The notes: generated from the letters alone by a model not told the origin. A stretch of 64,000 nucleotides of DNA from Infirmifilum sp. NZ (GCF_022693705.1 NZ_CP094288.1:1194443-1258442), one strand, 5' to 3'. Positions 41,462 to 52,424 are shown, counted from the stretch's first letter. A program made the numbers and translations.

Positions 41462-43285
41462 TTGAAGATCCTCCTCATCCACGCACGGAGCTTCGAGTAC
41501 GAGGCAAGGGAGAAGGCCGTTGACTCCGCTGAGGAGCTATCTGAAGGTAACAGGACTGGCCGCGCGGAAAACGCGCTGGTGGCCTTTGTGACCGTCGAAA
41601 AAGGCGACTCCTCAGATCCAGGTATCGCTGAAAAAGCCGCTCAAGAGATAAGGGATGTGTACACTCGCGTGGGCGCGTCTGAAGTCGTGCTGTACCCTTA
41701 CGCGCACCTCTCTGACAACCTCGCTGAGCCCGGCGAAGCGTTACCGTTGCTGAAATCCATCGAGGAGCTGTTGAAGGCGCAGGGTGCGAGCGTCAAGAGA
41801 GCCCCATTTGGCTGGTACAAGCGCTTCACTGTCGAGTGCTACGGACACCCGCTCTCCGAGCTCTCGAGAACGATAAGGCCCGGTGAAAAAGCCAGGAGGG
41901 GGTTCGAGGACTTCGCGGTGATGCTCCCCGATGGTAGGGTGGTTGGGGTCGAGGAGTTGCCCAGCGGACTGCCGGAGGACTTTGTCGCACTGCTCGAGGC
42001 AGAGGTTTTCAAGCGCCGGCGCGAAGGGGGTGAACCGTCGTACCTAGAGTACTGCCGGAAGTTCGGCTTCGAGTGGGAGCCCATGAGCGACCTCGGCCAC
42101 ATGCGGTACGGACCAGAGGCCACTATAATCGTTGAAGTGGTTGCCGAGTACGCTTGGCGGGTAGCCCGGAGCTTAGGGATACCGGTGTACAAGGTGAGGG
42201 GCACCAACACCTTCAACCTCGAGCACAAACCCGTTCTGCAGCACGCGCAGCTCTACGGAGACAGACTCTACCAGCTGGAGGTCGACGACAAGAAACTAAT
42301 ACTCAGGTACGCGGCGTGCCACCAGCAGTTCGCAATGATAAAGGACTGGGATATAAGCTACAGGAACCTCCCCCTCGGGATGCTCGAGATAGCTGACAGC
42401 TACAGGCTTGAGCAGCCTGGAGAGCTGCTACTCTGTTTCCGCCTCAGGAAGTTCACCATGCCTGATCTGCACATCTTCTGTAAGGACCTTCGCGAGGCGA
42501 TGGAGCTCTCCTTCAAGGTGCACGAGAAGATATACGAGGAGATCCGGAAGCTGGGCCGCGACTACGTCAGTATATACAACTTGACGAGGTCCTTCCTCGA
42601 GGCCAACAAGGAGTATGTTAAGAGGCTGGTTGAGGCGGAGGGGAAGCCCGTTCTTCTGCACTTCGTCCCGGAGGGCAAGTACTACTGGGTCCTCAACGTT
42701 GAGTACAACATCATCGACGAGCTCGGCAGACCCAGGGAGATAGGAACTTTCCAGATCGACGTCGGCAACGCTGAGCGCTTCGACATCACCTACGTGGACG
42801 AAAATGGGCAGCGCAAACACCCGGTCATCATCCACACAGCGCTCATCGGCTCTATCGAGAGGTACATTTTCGCCGTTCTCGACACCGCGGCGAAGAAGGC
42901 TAAGGCCGGGGGCCTACCCTCCCTCCCTGTCTGGCTATCGCCAGTCCAGGTGAGGGTAATCCCGTTTACGAAAGAGTTCCTTGCAGAGGCTGACAGGCTT
43001 GCGGACATGCTGGAGGCCGAGGGCTTCAGGGTTGACGTAGACGACAGGGACGAGAGCATATCGAAGAGGATAAGGGACGCCGAGGTTAAGTGGATACCAT
43101 ACGTGGTGGTCATAGGGAAGAGAGAGGCCGAAACAGGGAGGCTGAGCGTCAGGGTGAGGGGAGAAGGACAGCTGGAGATGGACCTTCGCGAGCTGCTGAG
43201 CAGGCTCAAAAGGGACACGGAAGGCTACCCGCTGGTCAGCTCGAGGCTTCCAAGGTATTTAAGCCTCAGACCGAGGTACAGGTAA
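41462..43285 (+). CDS. thrS: Threonyl-tRNA synthetase (archaeal)
   Basis: 607 residues from TTG 41462. The N-terminal domain (about 1-140, MKILLIHARSFEYEA, YPYAHLSDNL) is the archaeal D-aminoacyl-tRNA deacylase-like editing domain that removes serine. The catalytic core has the zinc ligands (AACHQQF, DLHIFC, IIHTALIGSIERY), motif 2 FRLRKFT and the C-terminal anticodon domain (LPVWLSPVQVRVIPF). Complete and normal length. Confidence 0.93.
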   Translation: MKILLIHARSFEYEAREKAVDSAEELSEGNRTGRAENALVAFVTVEKGDSSDPGIAEKAAQEIRDVYTRVGASEVVLYPYAHLSDNLAEPGEALPLLKSIEELLKAQGASVKRAPFGWYKRFTVECYGHPLSELSRTIRPGEKARRGFEDFAVMLPDGRVVGVEELPSGLPEDFVALLEAEVFKRRREGGEPSYLEYCRKFGFEWEPMSDLGHMRYGPEATIIVEVVAEYAWRVARSLGIPVYKVRGTNTFNLEHKPVLQHAQLYGDRLYQLEVDDKKLILRYAACHQQFAMIKDWDISYRNLPLGMLEIADSYRLEQPGELLLCFRLRKFTMPDLHIFCKDLREAMELSFKVHEKIYEEIRKLGRDYVSIYNLTRSFLEANKEYVKRLVEAEGKPVLLHFVPEGKYYWVLNVEYNIIDELGRPREIGTFQIDVGNAERFDITYVDENGQRKHPVIIHTALIGSIERYIFAVLDTAAKKAKAGGLPSLPVWLSPVQVRVIPFTKEFLAEADRLADMLEAEGFRVDVDDRDESISKRIRDAEVKWIPYVVVIGKREAETGRLSVRVRGEGQLEMDLRELLSRLKRDTEGYPLVSSRLPRYLSLRPRYR

Positions 43286-43314
43286 CCGCGGCTCAAGGGG
43301 CCCAATGGGAGGCG

Positions 43315-44508
43315 GTGCATTCTTTGGCTCTGAAGCTCTCGCCTCGTGACCTCTACTACAGGAAAATCCTTCTTACGCGAGAGCTCGAGAACAAGCTACC
43401 CCTAGATGTTGCCCTGAAGGTTAGGGGTGATTACCACGCTAGAAAGCCGCCCAGACCCTGCGGCGCAACAGTGCACAGCGTTGTTGGCTGTGCTTACCGG
43501 TGCACCTACTGCTACCTACCGGACATGGGGGTTAGCAACTCCGTGTACAATATCTACGCCCTTAGCGGGGAGGAGATGACGTACGCCCTGCTATCAAACC
43601 CCTCCTTCCTTCCGGGAAGGCTCGGTACCCTAATAGCAATTGGAAGCCTGGGCGAGCCCTTCGTGGACGATTCGGCTTTTCACCGCACGCTCGAGTACCT
43701 TCAAGCGTTTAGCAGGTACCTTGGCAATCCCACTCAGTTCTCTACCAAGAGTGCTCTTAAAGAGACTCAGGTCAGAGCTTTAGCCTCTGTTAAGCTTCCC
43801 TTAAGCCCCCTGGTAACGCTGGTGACTCTAACAAAAAGTGAGCGTCTCGAGCCTGGAGCACCATCCCCGGAAGCTAGGCTAGAGACCATTAAGATGATGA
43901 GGAAAAACGGGCTACACCCGGTGGTGTTCCTCAGGCCGCTCATCCCTGGCGTCAACAGCGAGGAGGTCGACGACATGCTTGCGGCGTCTAAAGCCCACGG
44001 AGCTGTCGGGGTTGTGATCGGAGGGTTTAGGGTCACCCCTTTAATACTCGATCGCCTTGAGAAGGCAGGCTTCGACACCTCCGAGATCAGAAGAAGGGTG
44101 AAAGCCGAGCTCAGGCAGGGGAAGCAGCTCCCACTGGAGCTTCATGATGTGAAAAAGGAAGCCCTGGCCATCGCTAGGGAGAAGGGTTTAGTCCCCTTCC
44201 TCAGCGCCTGCTGCGCGAACAACTACACGGCCATGCTCCACGACGGGCTCCGTGCCCCATGCCCGGGGCTCGACTACATTGACGGTAAGTTCTGCACACT
44301 CTGCCCTGTTAATTGTCCAAGTATTCAGACCGCTGTAGACGAGTCTGAGGTGAAAGAATTCGTGGAGAAGCTGACGTCGGTCAAAGTCTCGGAGCTACAG
44401 CTGGATGAAAAATTTATCTACCTGCGTCTGGCCGGGAAGAAGAGGATTCCGCCGCACGTTAGAGCAGTGCTTGAGATCGGATACAGGAGAAAGGTGGTCG
44501 TGAGATGA
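43315..44508 (+). CDS. Radical SAM protein, SPL/DNA-photolyase-like
   Basis: About 397 residues from GTG 43315 (MHSLALKLSPRDLYYRK). The frame is open further upstream, but that part lies inside thrS. The radical SAM cluster motif is GCAYRCTYCYLPDM (CX3CX2C), followed by the SAM-binding region IAIGSLGEPFVDD. A C-terminal Cys group (CANNY, PCPGLDYIDGKFCTLCPVNC) may hold a second cluster. The family is related to spore photoproduct lyase; its role in archaea is unknown. Its stop overlaps the ATG of the DUF504 gene. Confidence 0.8.
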   Translation: MHSLALKLSPRDLYYRKILLTRELENKLPLDVALKVRGDYHARKPPRPCGATVHSVVGCAYRCTYCYLPDMGVSNSVYNIYALSGEEMTYALLSNPSFLPGRLGTLIAIGSLGEPFVDDSAFHRTLEYLQAFSRYLGNPTQFSTKSALKETQVRALASVKLPLSPLVTLVTLTKSERLEPGAPSPEARLETIKMMRKNGLHPVVFLRPLIPGVNSEEVDDMLAASKAHGAVGVVIGGFRVTPLILDRLEKAGFDTSEIRRRVKAELRQGKQLPLELHDVKKEALAIAREKGLVPFLSACCANNYTAMLHDGLRAPCPGLDYIDGKFCTLCPVNCPSIQTAVDESEVKEFVEKLTSVKVSELQLDEKFIYLRLAGKKRIPPHVRAVLEIGYRRKVVVR

Positions 44509-44777
44509 AAAACCCTATGCGGAATTTCTTTCAAAGGGTTCTCTGGGATAAAAGTCTTGATAGGAAGACTGTAGTTGTGAAAATCCTGTCGAGGGGCTTT
44601 CAAGGCGGCATCGAGGAGTTTACTGGCGAGAGCGTGACCGGTGTCACGCGGGACGGCTTACTGGTGGTGATTGGGGGAGTAGCTAAATTTATCCCGTTTC
44701 ACCGGATAATCGAGATAAAATGCGGAGGTAAAGTTATCTTCAGTAAAAAAGAATCGATTTACAGCTTTGATGTTTGA
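44505..44777 (+). CDS. DUF504 (MJ1316-type) RNA-end-binding protein
   Basis: 90 residues. RNFFQRVLWDKSLDRKTVV, then FTGESVTGVTRDGLLV and FIPFHRIIEIKCGGKVIF match the MJ1316/DUF504 domain, proposed to recognise cyclic phosphate RNA ends. ATG 44505 overlaps the radical SAM stop by four bases (ATGA), so the two are co-translated. Confidence 0.8.
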   Translation: MKNPMRNFFQRVLWDKSLDRKTVVVKILSRGFQGGIEEFTGESVTGVTRDGLLVVIGGVAKFIPFHRIIEIKCGGKVIFSKKESIYSFDV

Positions 44778-44780
44778 TTG

Positions 44781-46040
<1,260 letters not shown>

Positions 46041-46799
46041 ATGAGTCGAAGCAAAAGCGCTAACGACTGGTTCAGCGACCCCTCCCTCCGGGAGGTCGCT
46101 GCGAAAATCGCTGGAGAAATTATTATGTCCGAGAACCCTGGAGGAGAAATGAGGAAGTGGCGCGAGAAGTTCAGCCTAACGCAGGTTGAAGTCGCAGCCC
46201 AGATGGGCGTCTCCGCCTCTGTCCTAAGCGACTACGAAAGCGGTAGGAGGAAGTCTCCTGGAGCCAAGTTCGTTGCAAGGTTCGTGAAGAGCCTGATCCT
46301 TAAGGACATTGAAAGAGGGGGCATAATTCTCTCAGGGCTCAGGCGCATACTGCTAGGCTCCGACCTCCTGAGGGAAGCGGTGATAGACATGCGCGAGTTC
46401 AGCATCCCCATATCGATCGCTCGCTTCTGCGAGGCCATAGAGGCAGACCTGATAGTAGGCTCAGCCTTCGTCTCGACCCCGTTGCTCGGCTACACCCTCG
46501 TTGACAGCATTAAGCTTGTTCTAGACGTCCCATCGTACGACTACGTAAAGCTGTACGGTGCTACAACCCAAAGAGCCGCGATATTCACCAGAGTGTCTTA
46601 CGGCAGGAGCCCAATGGTCGCTGTTAAGTCTATGCAGGCCGGAATGGGCGGCCTGCGCCCAGCACTAGTGGTCCTGCACGGAGTTAAGAAGGTCGATGAG
46701 CTGGGTCTGGAGATAGCGAAGAGGGAAAATATCCCCCTTGCTGTGACCCGTGTGGAGGACTTAAATGAGCTGATAAACAAGCTGAGGTCGATTAAGTAG
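46041..46799 (+). CDS. XRE-type HTH transcriptional regulator (archaeal COG1709-like)
   Basis: 252 residues. The helix-turn-helix is KFSLTQVEVAAQMGVSASVL followed by SDYESGRRKSP (about residues 43-75). The C-terminal half (FVSTPLLGYTLVDSIKLVLD, YGATTQRAAIFTRVSYGRSP) is an uncharacterised sensor-like domain typical of a conserved archaeal regulator family. It is divergent from gap; regulation of central metabolism is possible. Confidence 0.8.
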   Translation: MSRSKSANDWFSDPSLREVAAKIAGEIIMSENPGGEMRKWREKFSLTQVEVAAQMGVSASVLSDYESGRRKSPGAKFVARFVKSLILKDIERGGIILSGLRRILLGSDLLREAVIDMREFSIPISIARFCEAIEADLIVGSAFVSTPLLGYTLVDSIKLVLDVPSYDYVKLYGATTQRAAIFTRVSYGRSPMVAVKSMQAGMGGLRPALVVLHGVKKVDELGLEIAKRENIPLAVTRVEDLNELINKLRSIK

Positions 46800-46803
46800 T
46801 TTT

Positions 46804-47247
46804 TCACTCGACTTTAACCTTAAACCTCTCTACCCGTAGAGGAACCTCGACCTCAAGTATGCCTCTCTTGAAGGTGGCCTTGATGTTGTTAACGTCGGCA
46901 TTGTCCGGGAGGGGTATCTCGAGCTTGTACCTCGAAATCCCCCTTCTTAGAAACGCGAACTCCTCTAAGGCAAAGGGTTTAGAGAAGACGGCCTCGATCC
47001 TCAAAACATTCCCTTCTACCCTTACGTCTATGCTCTCCTTATCTTTAACACCTGCGAGGTCAGCGCAGATTTTTATCTTGTCGGATGATCGCCTGACCTC
47101 GTAGAGGGGGACGACCGTTTTCTCCTCCTGAGCGGCGAAGGGTTGAAAGAGTTCTTCCTCGAACCTGGCGACTTCTTCTCTGATTCTCTGGAACTCCTTC
47201 ATGATCTCCTCGAGTTGTTTCCTTACCCAGGACTCCATGCCGTTCAC
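46804..47247 (-). CDS. hsp20: Hsp20-family small heat-shock protein
   Basis: 147 residues from GTG 47247 (ATG 47238 is the alternative). The alpha-crystallin domain includes KIKICADLAGVKDKESIDVR and ends NIKATFKRGILEVEVPL, the conserved A-x-x-x-n-G-v-L motif in slightly changed form (FKRGILEV). A coiled-coil-like N terminus. It starts immediately after the PAC2 stop, so both protein-folding genes share a transcript. Confidence 0.9.
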   Translation of the reverse strand: MNGMESWVRKQLEEIMKEFQRIREEVARFEEELFQPFAAQEEKTVVPLYEVRRSSDKIKICADLAGVKDKESIDVRVEGNVLRIEAVFSKPFALEEFAFLRRGISRYKLEIPLPDNADVNNIKATFKRGILEVEVPLRVERFKVKVE

Positions 47248-48006
47248 CTAAACGTACAGAGCAGGTATAGTGTACTCGTATTCCTTACCTGCACCTTTCA
47301 TAGTCTCCATAGTTCTCTTCATTAGCTCGCGGAGTTTAAGCCTGATCTCCTCCTCTTGCTCGATGAGCTGTTTGACGTCGACGTCTTTTCCAATGAGCTT
47401 GGAAAGCGCTTGCAGGGTGGAGGCAGAAGCACCCGGATCTGGGTAGTTCAGAAAGCACTCGGAGAGCAGAGCTAGAGCTCCCAGTTTTTTCTTGTAACCC
47501 TCTTTCAGAATCTGCGCGTAGACGCCCCCGATGAAGCCCTCCCTTAAAGGCTCGATGCCCATCCTCTTAGCGTAGTCCAGCATCTCAGGCTCTATGGAAG
47601 CCGCGTAGGTGCGTGGAACCTCGATGTTCAGCCTGTCCTGCACCGCTATACCGCCGAGCAGGAAGAGCCTTCTAACCCCCCTCTCAAGTAGCTTAGATGT
47701 TAAGAATGCAGCGAGCCCATGTATTGACTGCGGAGGAATAGCGACATCCGAGTGCACCACCAGTATGAAGTCGTTGCCCTTGTACCCACCGTAAATCCGA
47801 AGCGGCAGTAGGGGGGAAGCCTCATGGAAGAGTATCACAGGAGGCATGCTGGGCGAGTCGATGTAGCCGATGCTCCTGAGATCCCATTGCCTCACAAGGT
47901 GTGACGTCGCTATTGGTCCCACAAGCCCCACGTCGGGTAGCCCCACTACGGCTATGCTCCCCTGAGGGACTTCCTCGGTGAGAGAAATAGACCAGACTGT
48001 TTTCAT
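47248..48006 (-). CDS. PAC2-family protein (proteasome assembly chaperone-like)
   Basis: 252 residues. The opening SIAVVGLPDVGLVGPIATSH, then ILVVHSDVAIPPQSIHGLAA and LFLLGGIAVQDRL, is the PAC2/DUF75 pattern found in archaeal relatives of the eukaryotic proteasome assembly chaperone. A Glu-rich helical tail (KQLIEQEEEIRLKLRELMKR) may mediate binding. It abuts Hsp20 and follows PGK in the same direction. Confidence 0.87.
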   Translation of the reverse strand: MKTVWSISLTEEVPQGSIAVVGLPDVGLVGPIATSHLVRQWDLRSIGYIDSPSMPPVILFHEASPLLPLRIYGGYKGNDFILVVHSDVAIPPQSIHGLAAFLTSKLLERGVRRLFLLGGIAVQDRLNIEVPRTYAASIEPEMLDYAKRMGIEPLREGFIGGVYAQILKEGYKKKLGALALLSECFLNYPDPGASASTLQALSKLIGKDVDVKQLIEQEEEIRLKLRELMKRTMETMKGAGKEYEYTIPALYV

Positions 48007-48047
48007 ACCGTGGCTTTAGTGGAAAAAGAGCATATTATATGTTTCCG

Positions 48048-49280
48048 CTACCTCGAGTATCTCTTCAGCACTTCGACAACGGGAAGGGTGCCCTTTATGA
48101 GGTACTCTATTAGAGCTCCTCCCCCGGTGCTGGCGTGGGACACCTTGTCAATGTAGCCGAGCTTCGAGGCAGCTGCTAGCGTGTGGCCTCCGCCGATTAG
48201 CGTGAAAGCGCCGGAGGATGCCATAGCCTCAAACACCGCCCTAGTTCCCTGGGCGAACCTCTCGTCCTCGAAAACACCCATGGGTCCGTTCATCACGACA
48301 GTCTTCGAGCCCTTGATGAGCTCTGAGTAGAGTTTAGCAGTCTGGGACCCGATGTCCTTAATCAAGCCATCAGTGGGTAGTTTCGAAACCTCGACTTCGA
48401 CCCTTCTGCCGTCTTTTTCTACGGCTAAGTCGACAGGCAGGACGATCCTGTCCTTGTACGCCGATAGAAGGTCTTTGAGCTCTTTCTCCAGGCTCAGGAA
48501 CCCCTTTTCCTCCAGAACCTTCAAGTTCTTCTCTCCTATGTTGAAGCCGGCGCTGTGCAAAAGCAGGTTCGCCGCAAGCCCCCCTGTAAGTACCCTGTCT
48601 GCGATGTTGCCGCCTAGCACGCTCCTGATTATGTCGGCAGTGTCCTCGGCCTTAGCACCACCGATCACGTAGATGCACGGCCTCTCAGGGTTGTTGCGGA
48701 CCCTGTAAAGCGCCCTAAGCTCTTTCTCCATGACCCTGCCAGCGACGAAGTGCCTCACGACCGGGGCGAAGCCGACGAGTGAAGCGTGAGGGCGGTGAGC
48801 GGCAGAGAATGCGTCTACAACGTAGACGTCGATGAGAGGGCCGAGCCTAGACACAAGCTCCGATTTGGCGTGCTCCTCGGGGCTAGCAGTCTTAGTCTCA
48901 CCATCCCAGTACCTAACGTTCTCCAGGACCAAAACCTCGCCCTCTCGAAGGCTCTTTATCGCTTGGACTGCTCTCTCGCCGAATATATCGTCTACGAACT
49001 TCACTCTCCCCTCCAGATACCTGTTAAGTACCTCGGCGTGCTCGCGCAGGCTCGTGAAATCCGGGTCACCTTTGCGACCCTGATGGGAAAGGACAACCAC
49101 TCGCGCTCCCTTGCTCGCGAGCTCCCGGAGCGTCGTTTCAGCGTGGGCGATAATCCTGGTGTAGTCCAGAAGTTTTCCAGTTTTAGCGTCTACAGGTGAG
49201 TTGAAGTCAACCCTTACGCCTACAACTTTACCTTTTACATCCACGTCGTCGAGCGTTTTTATGCCAAAGCCTTCCAGCAT
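48048..49280 (-). CDS. pgk: Phosphoglycerate kinase
   Basis: 410 residues. VVGVRVDFNSPVD at the substrate site, VVVLSHQGRKGDPDF (with Gln-Gly in place of the common RPxG), LVGFAP, YVIGGAKAEDT and GGGHTLAA near the C terminus. A full-length archaeal PGK. It converts 1,3-bisphosphoglycerate to 3-phosphoglycerate and acts with the class I GAPDH encoded nearby. First gene of the pgk-PAC2-hsp20 run. Confidence 0.95.
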   Translation of the reverse strand: MLEGFGIKTLDDVDVKGKVVGVRVDFNSPVDAKTGKLLDYTRIIAHAETTLRELASKGARVVVLSHQGRKGDPDFTSLREHAEVLNRYLEGRVKFVDDIFGERAVQAIKSLREGEVLVLENVRYWDGETKTASPEEHAKSELVSRLGPLIDVYVVDAFSAAHRPHASLVGFAPVVRHFVAGRVMEKELRALYRVRNNPERPCIYVIGGAKAEDTADIIRSVLGGNIADRVLTGGLAANLLLHSAGFNIGEKNLKVLEEKGFLSLEKELKDLLSAYKDRIVLPVDLAVEKDGRRVEVEVSKLPTDGLIKDIGSQTAKLYSELIKGSKTVVMNGPMGVFEDERFAQGTRAVFEAMASSGAFTLIGGGHTLAAASKLGYIDKVSHASTGGGALIEYLIKGTLPVVEVLKRYSR

Positions 49281-49475
49281 GCGTTCACCCGTTATCTATC
49301 ACACTGCGTTAATATTTTAAAATTGAGCAATAACGAGGTCTAATTACGATATTTTTCCCGCTAAGCCAGCGGGGGTTCCTCGGGTTGGGCCGCTCCTCTG
49401 TGAAGTTCACCAAACCTAGAAAATCTCAAGGAAGCGGATGCCGAAAGCGCTAATCGAGAATGGCAGGAGGGTCCG

Positions 49476-49991
49476 CTAAGCGAGTGCTTGCAGGGCCTCG
49501 ATTACGACTGAGAGGACGATCAACCCCAGCTCGACTGTGATAACCGCTAGTGTACCGAGGACCTCTGCTTTTTCCCGCCTTACGACCTTGTATGTAAGGA
49601 ATAATCCCTCTGCGCAGGCGACAGTAATAGCCATGATCTGGAGAAGGTTGACGACATCGGTTGCGATAACGGTGAAATCACCTTGACCGGTGGCCACATG
49701 CTGAGCTTTAAGGGTGTAGCCGGCATAGTAGGCTGTGGCTCCTGCCACAATCGGCCCAATGACGGGGATGTTACACGACAGAACCAGTGGCGCGAAATCT
49801 ACCAGCACGTTCGTCGCCGTAGCTTCGAAATCTCCTGGGACCAGTAAGCTCTCGAAGTACCGTTCTGTTGACTCGTAGAGCTGTTTTGACTCAGAGGGGC
49901 TGATCTCTTGAAAGTACCCGAGCACGATGAGGGAGACTAGCGTTAGTGCGGCTACGGCTAAAAACAAGGCTCTGAGCCCCCACTCGTCCAT
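49476..49991 (-). CDS. Four-helix membrane protein, unknown
   Basis: 171 residues with about four hydrophobic helices: 7-26, about 62-95 (LVLSCNIPVIGPIVAGATAY), 112-130 and 143-168. The middle part resembles SpoIIM/DUF95 membrane proteins in a general way, but I cannot confirm it. It stands alone, divergent from the zinc-ribbon gene. Confidence 0.6.
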   Translation of the reverse strand: MDEWGLRALFLAVAALTLVSLIVLGYFQEISPSESKQLYESTERYFESLLVPGDFEATATNVLVDFAPLVLSCNIPVIGPIVAGATAYYAGYTLKAQHVATGQGDFTVIATDVVNLLQIMAITVACAEGLFLTYKVVRREKAEVLGTLAVITVELGLIVLSVVIEALQALA

Positions 49992-50052
49992 ACGACCCCT
50001 CCTCAGGTTATAGTGAAAAGCATAAATTTGTGTGCCCGCGAGGAGTGACTCA

Positions 50053-50445
50053 ATGCACCACTCTGAAACGTTCTACAACGTAGTTAGGTGCGGGGAGGTA
50101 CTGTGCGTCGAGTTTGACTGCTCGGCATGGCGATGGGTCGAGGAGAAGTTAAATCTTCGCGTTGAGAGCGCAGGGGAAGTGTGCTTCTCCAGTCTTCCGT
50201 ACTCGAGCAAAGACGAAGCCATAGAGTTCTTGGTTGCTAATGGTGTTCCTGAAGAGAGGATAGCTGTCGAGGGTAGTCCTCTCGCAATCAAAGCGGAGAG
50301 AGGCAGAGAGCCCACGGTGAAAGTATGCCCGGTGTGCGGGAGCACTAGGATAGTTGAAATCGGGGTAGTCGGCCTCACTCCGCCGCTTTACGTGTGCGAA
50401 AACTGTGGGTACCACGGCGCGCTCGTATTGGAAGTGGTTCTTTAA
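50053..50445 (+). CDS. Zinc-ribbon protein, unknown
   Basis: 130 residues from ATG 50053; an in-frame GTG at 50032 would add seven residues. The first 80 residues form an alpha/beta domain (EVLCVEFDCSAWRWVEEKLN) and the last 40 a zinc ribbon (CPVCGSTRIVEIG, CENCGYHGALVLEV). No family name recognised. It overlaps the end of the next gene on the other strand by four bases. Confidence 0.65.
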   Translation: MHHSETFYNVVRCGEVLCVEFDCSAWRWVEEKLNLRVESAGEVCFSSLPYSSKDEAIEFLVANGVPEERIAVEGSPLAIKAERGREPTVKVCPVCGSTRIVEIGVVGLTPPLYVCENCGYHGALVLEVVL

Positions 50446-51179
50446 TCCTCCCTCTCCTCGAGCAATGCGAGCTGCTCCTTTAGGCTTAGGATTTGCCGGA
50501 TGAGCCAGGCGTCGTCGACGCTCCCCCTCCCGTAGAAGAGGGTCAGGAAGCCCTCAAATCTCTGCTTGACGAGAAATCGAAGCAGCTTTGGGTTGTTGTA
50601 CTGCGAAGGGATGAGGATGGACGCTGGTCGGCCCTCCTCGTAATTCGAGATGTTAAGATTCCTAGTTATCTGCAGGTTGCTCCTCAGAGCCTCCGCGAAA
50701 GAATTTGTCGACGGGTAGTCTTCCTCGGTCATTGAAAGGCCAATAACTCCCCCGGCGAAGGAGCCGATAGCTCTGCTCACTCTCCTGAGCTCAGAGGGAT
50801 TCCCTGGCTCCAGGAGAACCTTAACCTTGTATGTCGCGGCTACGTCGTACATCTGCTCAAGCTCCTCACTTGAGATCTCGCCGGGTCTCAAGATAATTAT
50901 AGTCCTACCCGCCGACTCGTCCGCTATCATGCAGATTTTCTCGAAGTCTTCAACATCGATACCTGCGACGTAACCGAACCTTAGGGACGCGAGATAGAGA
51001 TTGCGGTCGTAAAATGCGTCGACCACCTCGCCCACGCTCTCAGCTACAAGTGTGTTCCACGTGGTCACGATTTGTATCCACGCTCCCGTACCCTCCATCA
51101 GCGAAAGCCTCCTGTCAAGCTCTTCGAAATCGGCCTCGCTCAAGACGGCTAGTCCTGCCACGGGTATTATTCTCAGCAT
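50442..51179 (-). CDS. Conserved hypothetical protein, possible TIM-barrel
   Basis: 245 residues with alternating strand/helix pattern (LRIIPVAGLAVLSE, WIQIVTTWNTLVAESVGEVV, TIIILRPGEISSEELEQ, KVLLEPGNPSELRR, GGVIGLSMTEEDYP, GFLTLFYGRG), like a TIM-barrel of the xylose-isomerase-like type but without recognisable metal ligands. No name can be given. Confidence 0.5.
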   Translation of the reverse strand: MLRIIPVAGLAVLSEADFEELDRRLSLMEGTGAWIQIVTTWNTLVAESVGEVVDAFYDRNLYLASLRFGYVAGIDVEDFEKICMIADESAGRTIIILRPGEISSEELEQMYDVAATYKVKVLLEPGNPSELRRVSRAIGSFAGGVIGLSMTEEDYPSTNSFAEALRSNLQITRNLNISNYEEGRPASILIPSQYNNPKLLRFLVKQRFEGFLTLFYGRGSVDDAWLIRQILSLKEQLALLEERED

Positions 51180-51276
51180 TCTGCAAGAAAGAGTAAGTTC
51201 AGGAGCCTAATATAGTGCGCGCTTACCGGTCTGAGACATGGCTCGAAGCGTTGCCCTAAAGCTATATTTACCACAA

Positions 51277-51284
51277 AACATGTT
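51277..51284. promoter_or_regulatory. Palindrome between TATA box and start of the membrane HTH gene
   Basis: AACATGTT lies between GCTATATTTA (51261-51270) and ATG 51299, that is, over the transcription start. A plausible self-regulation site for the wHTH protein. Confidence 0.35.
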
Positions 51285-51298
51285 GCTAGACACGCACT

Positions 51299-52120
51299 AT
51301 GCAGGAGCCTCAGCGCGATTCAGACCTCGAGCAGGTTTACGCGATAATGGGTAACCCCTACATGAGGGCTATACTGAGGACGCTGGGTGAGAGAGGCGAG
51401 GCCTCTTTCAGTGAGCTGAAGTCAGCTGTCGGAACCAGTACCGGCAACCTCTACTATAACCTTGACAAGCTTGAGGGGTTTATAACTAAAAACGAGAAGC
51501 GTAAGTACGTGTTGACGGAGAAGGGCTTTAGGCTCTATCGTTTTATGCTGGAGAACGAGTCCCGCATAAGGACTTTGATCTCGGAAAAAAAGGGCGTCGC
51601 TGCATGGGTAGAAAAGTACATCCTCCCAGTGCTGGTCCCGGAGAGCCTGGTATCGTTTCTGTACTCTGATGCCCAGCTGTCGCTTCTCATGCTTGCGGCT
51701 TACTCGGTACTGACGGGGGTATCCTCAATTTACGGTGTATACGTGTGTTTTGGGCTCGACCAGCTCTTCCTGCCTCTCACGGGCGTCTACAGGTTGCTCC
51801 CCGCGCTAGCAGGCCTCCTAGTTCTCTTGACAGCACTTGAAGCTCCATCTAGGCTTATGGGAGGCGAGAAGAGAATTAGCATCGAGTACATCGCCACGGT
51901 TCTCGCCGCCACGCTCCCCTTGAGCATCCCAGCCCTGCTGCCACTAGACATCCTGTACGTCAACGTACTTTTCCGCCTAGCTCAGATCCTCGTCATCGGG
52001 TTGCTTACAGCTACACTAAAGGTGTACAAGCGTTTGCCGACGGAGAGAGCGTTCATAGCTGTGTTCACAGCAACGTATGTAAGCTACAATATCGCCTTCA
52101 TAATTCAAAGATTCTTCTAA
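51299..52120 (+). CDS. Membrane-bound winged-helix regulator
   Basis: 273 residues. Residues 15-85 are an ArsR-like winged helix (NPYMRAILRTLGERGEASFS, TGNLYYNLDKLEGF, KRKYVLTEKGFRLYRFM). Residues 110-273 hold about five membrane helices. Archaeal proteins of this layout probably sense membrane or redox state and bind DNA from the membrane. Own promoter with a palindrome at the start site. Confidence 0.75.
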   Translation: MQEPQRDSDLEQVYAIMGNPYMRAILRTLGERGEASFSELKSAVGTSTGNLYYNLDKLEGFITKNEKRKYVLTEKGFRLYRFMLENESRIRTLISEKKGVAAWVEKYILPVLVPESLVSFLYSDAQLSLLMLAAYSVLTGVSSIYGVYVCFGLDQLFLPLTGVYRLLPALAGLLVLLTALEAPSRLMGGEKRISIEYIATVLAATLPLSIPALLPLDILYVNVLFRLAQILVIGLLTATLKVYKRLPTERAFIAVFTATYVSYNIAFIIQRFF

Positions 52121-52424
52121 TGACTGCGTCTCGCGCAACGTCCTCGCCTGACACATCTGCCCCTCTGTCCAAAAAGCTCCCTTGAAAGCTCTTCGCGTTT
52201 CGCCCAGTAAAGGCGACCACCACGCTAAGTGCCCTCGTTGTCTTGCTCCTGATCAAGCACGGTGCACTCACCCTGCAAGCCCCCTGGGGTCGCGTCGGGA
52301 ACCCTATCCGGGATCGAACAGCCTCCCCCCTCTAACTTTCACTCAAGCCTTAGGATAAGAAGGAAAAGACCGAGGCGAACACAGGGACGAAACGAAGAAA
52401 AGCTAAGACGTACCATTGCCTCAC
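52121..52424. other. Intergenic stretch before the m5C methyltransferase gene
   Basis: About 300 bases; no gene, repeat or RNA stands out. No obvious TATA box lies close to the following start. Confidence 0.35.

Noticed and set aside
43090..43314. N-terminal extension of the radical SAM protein
   Set aside because: It is inside thrS and reads as Arg/Gly/Glu-rich shadow sequence; GTG 43315 gives a normal start.
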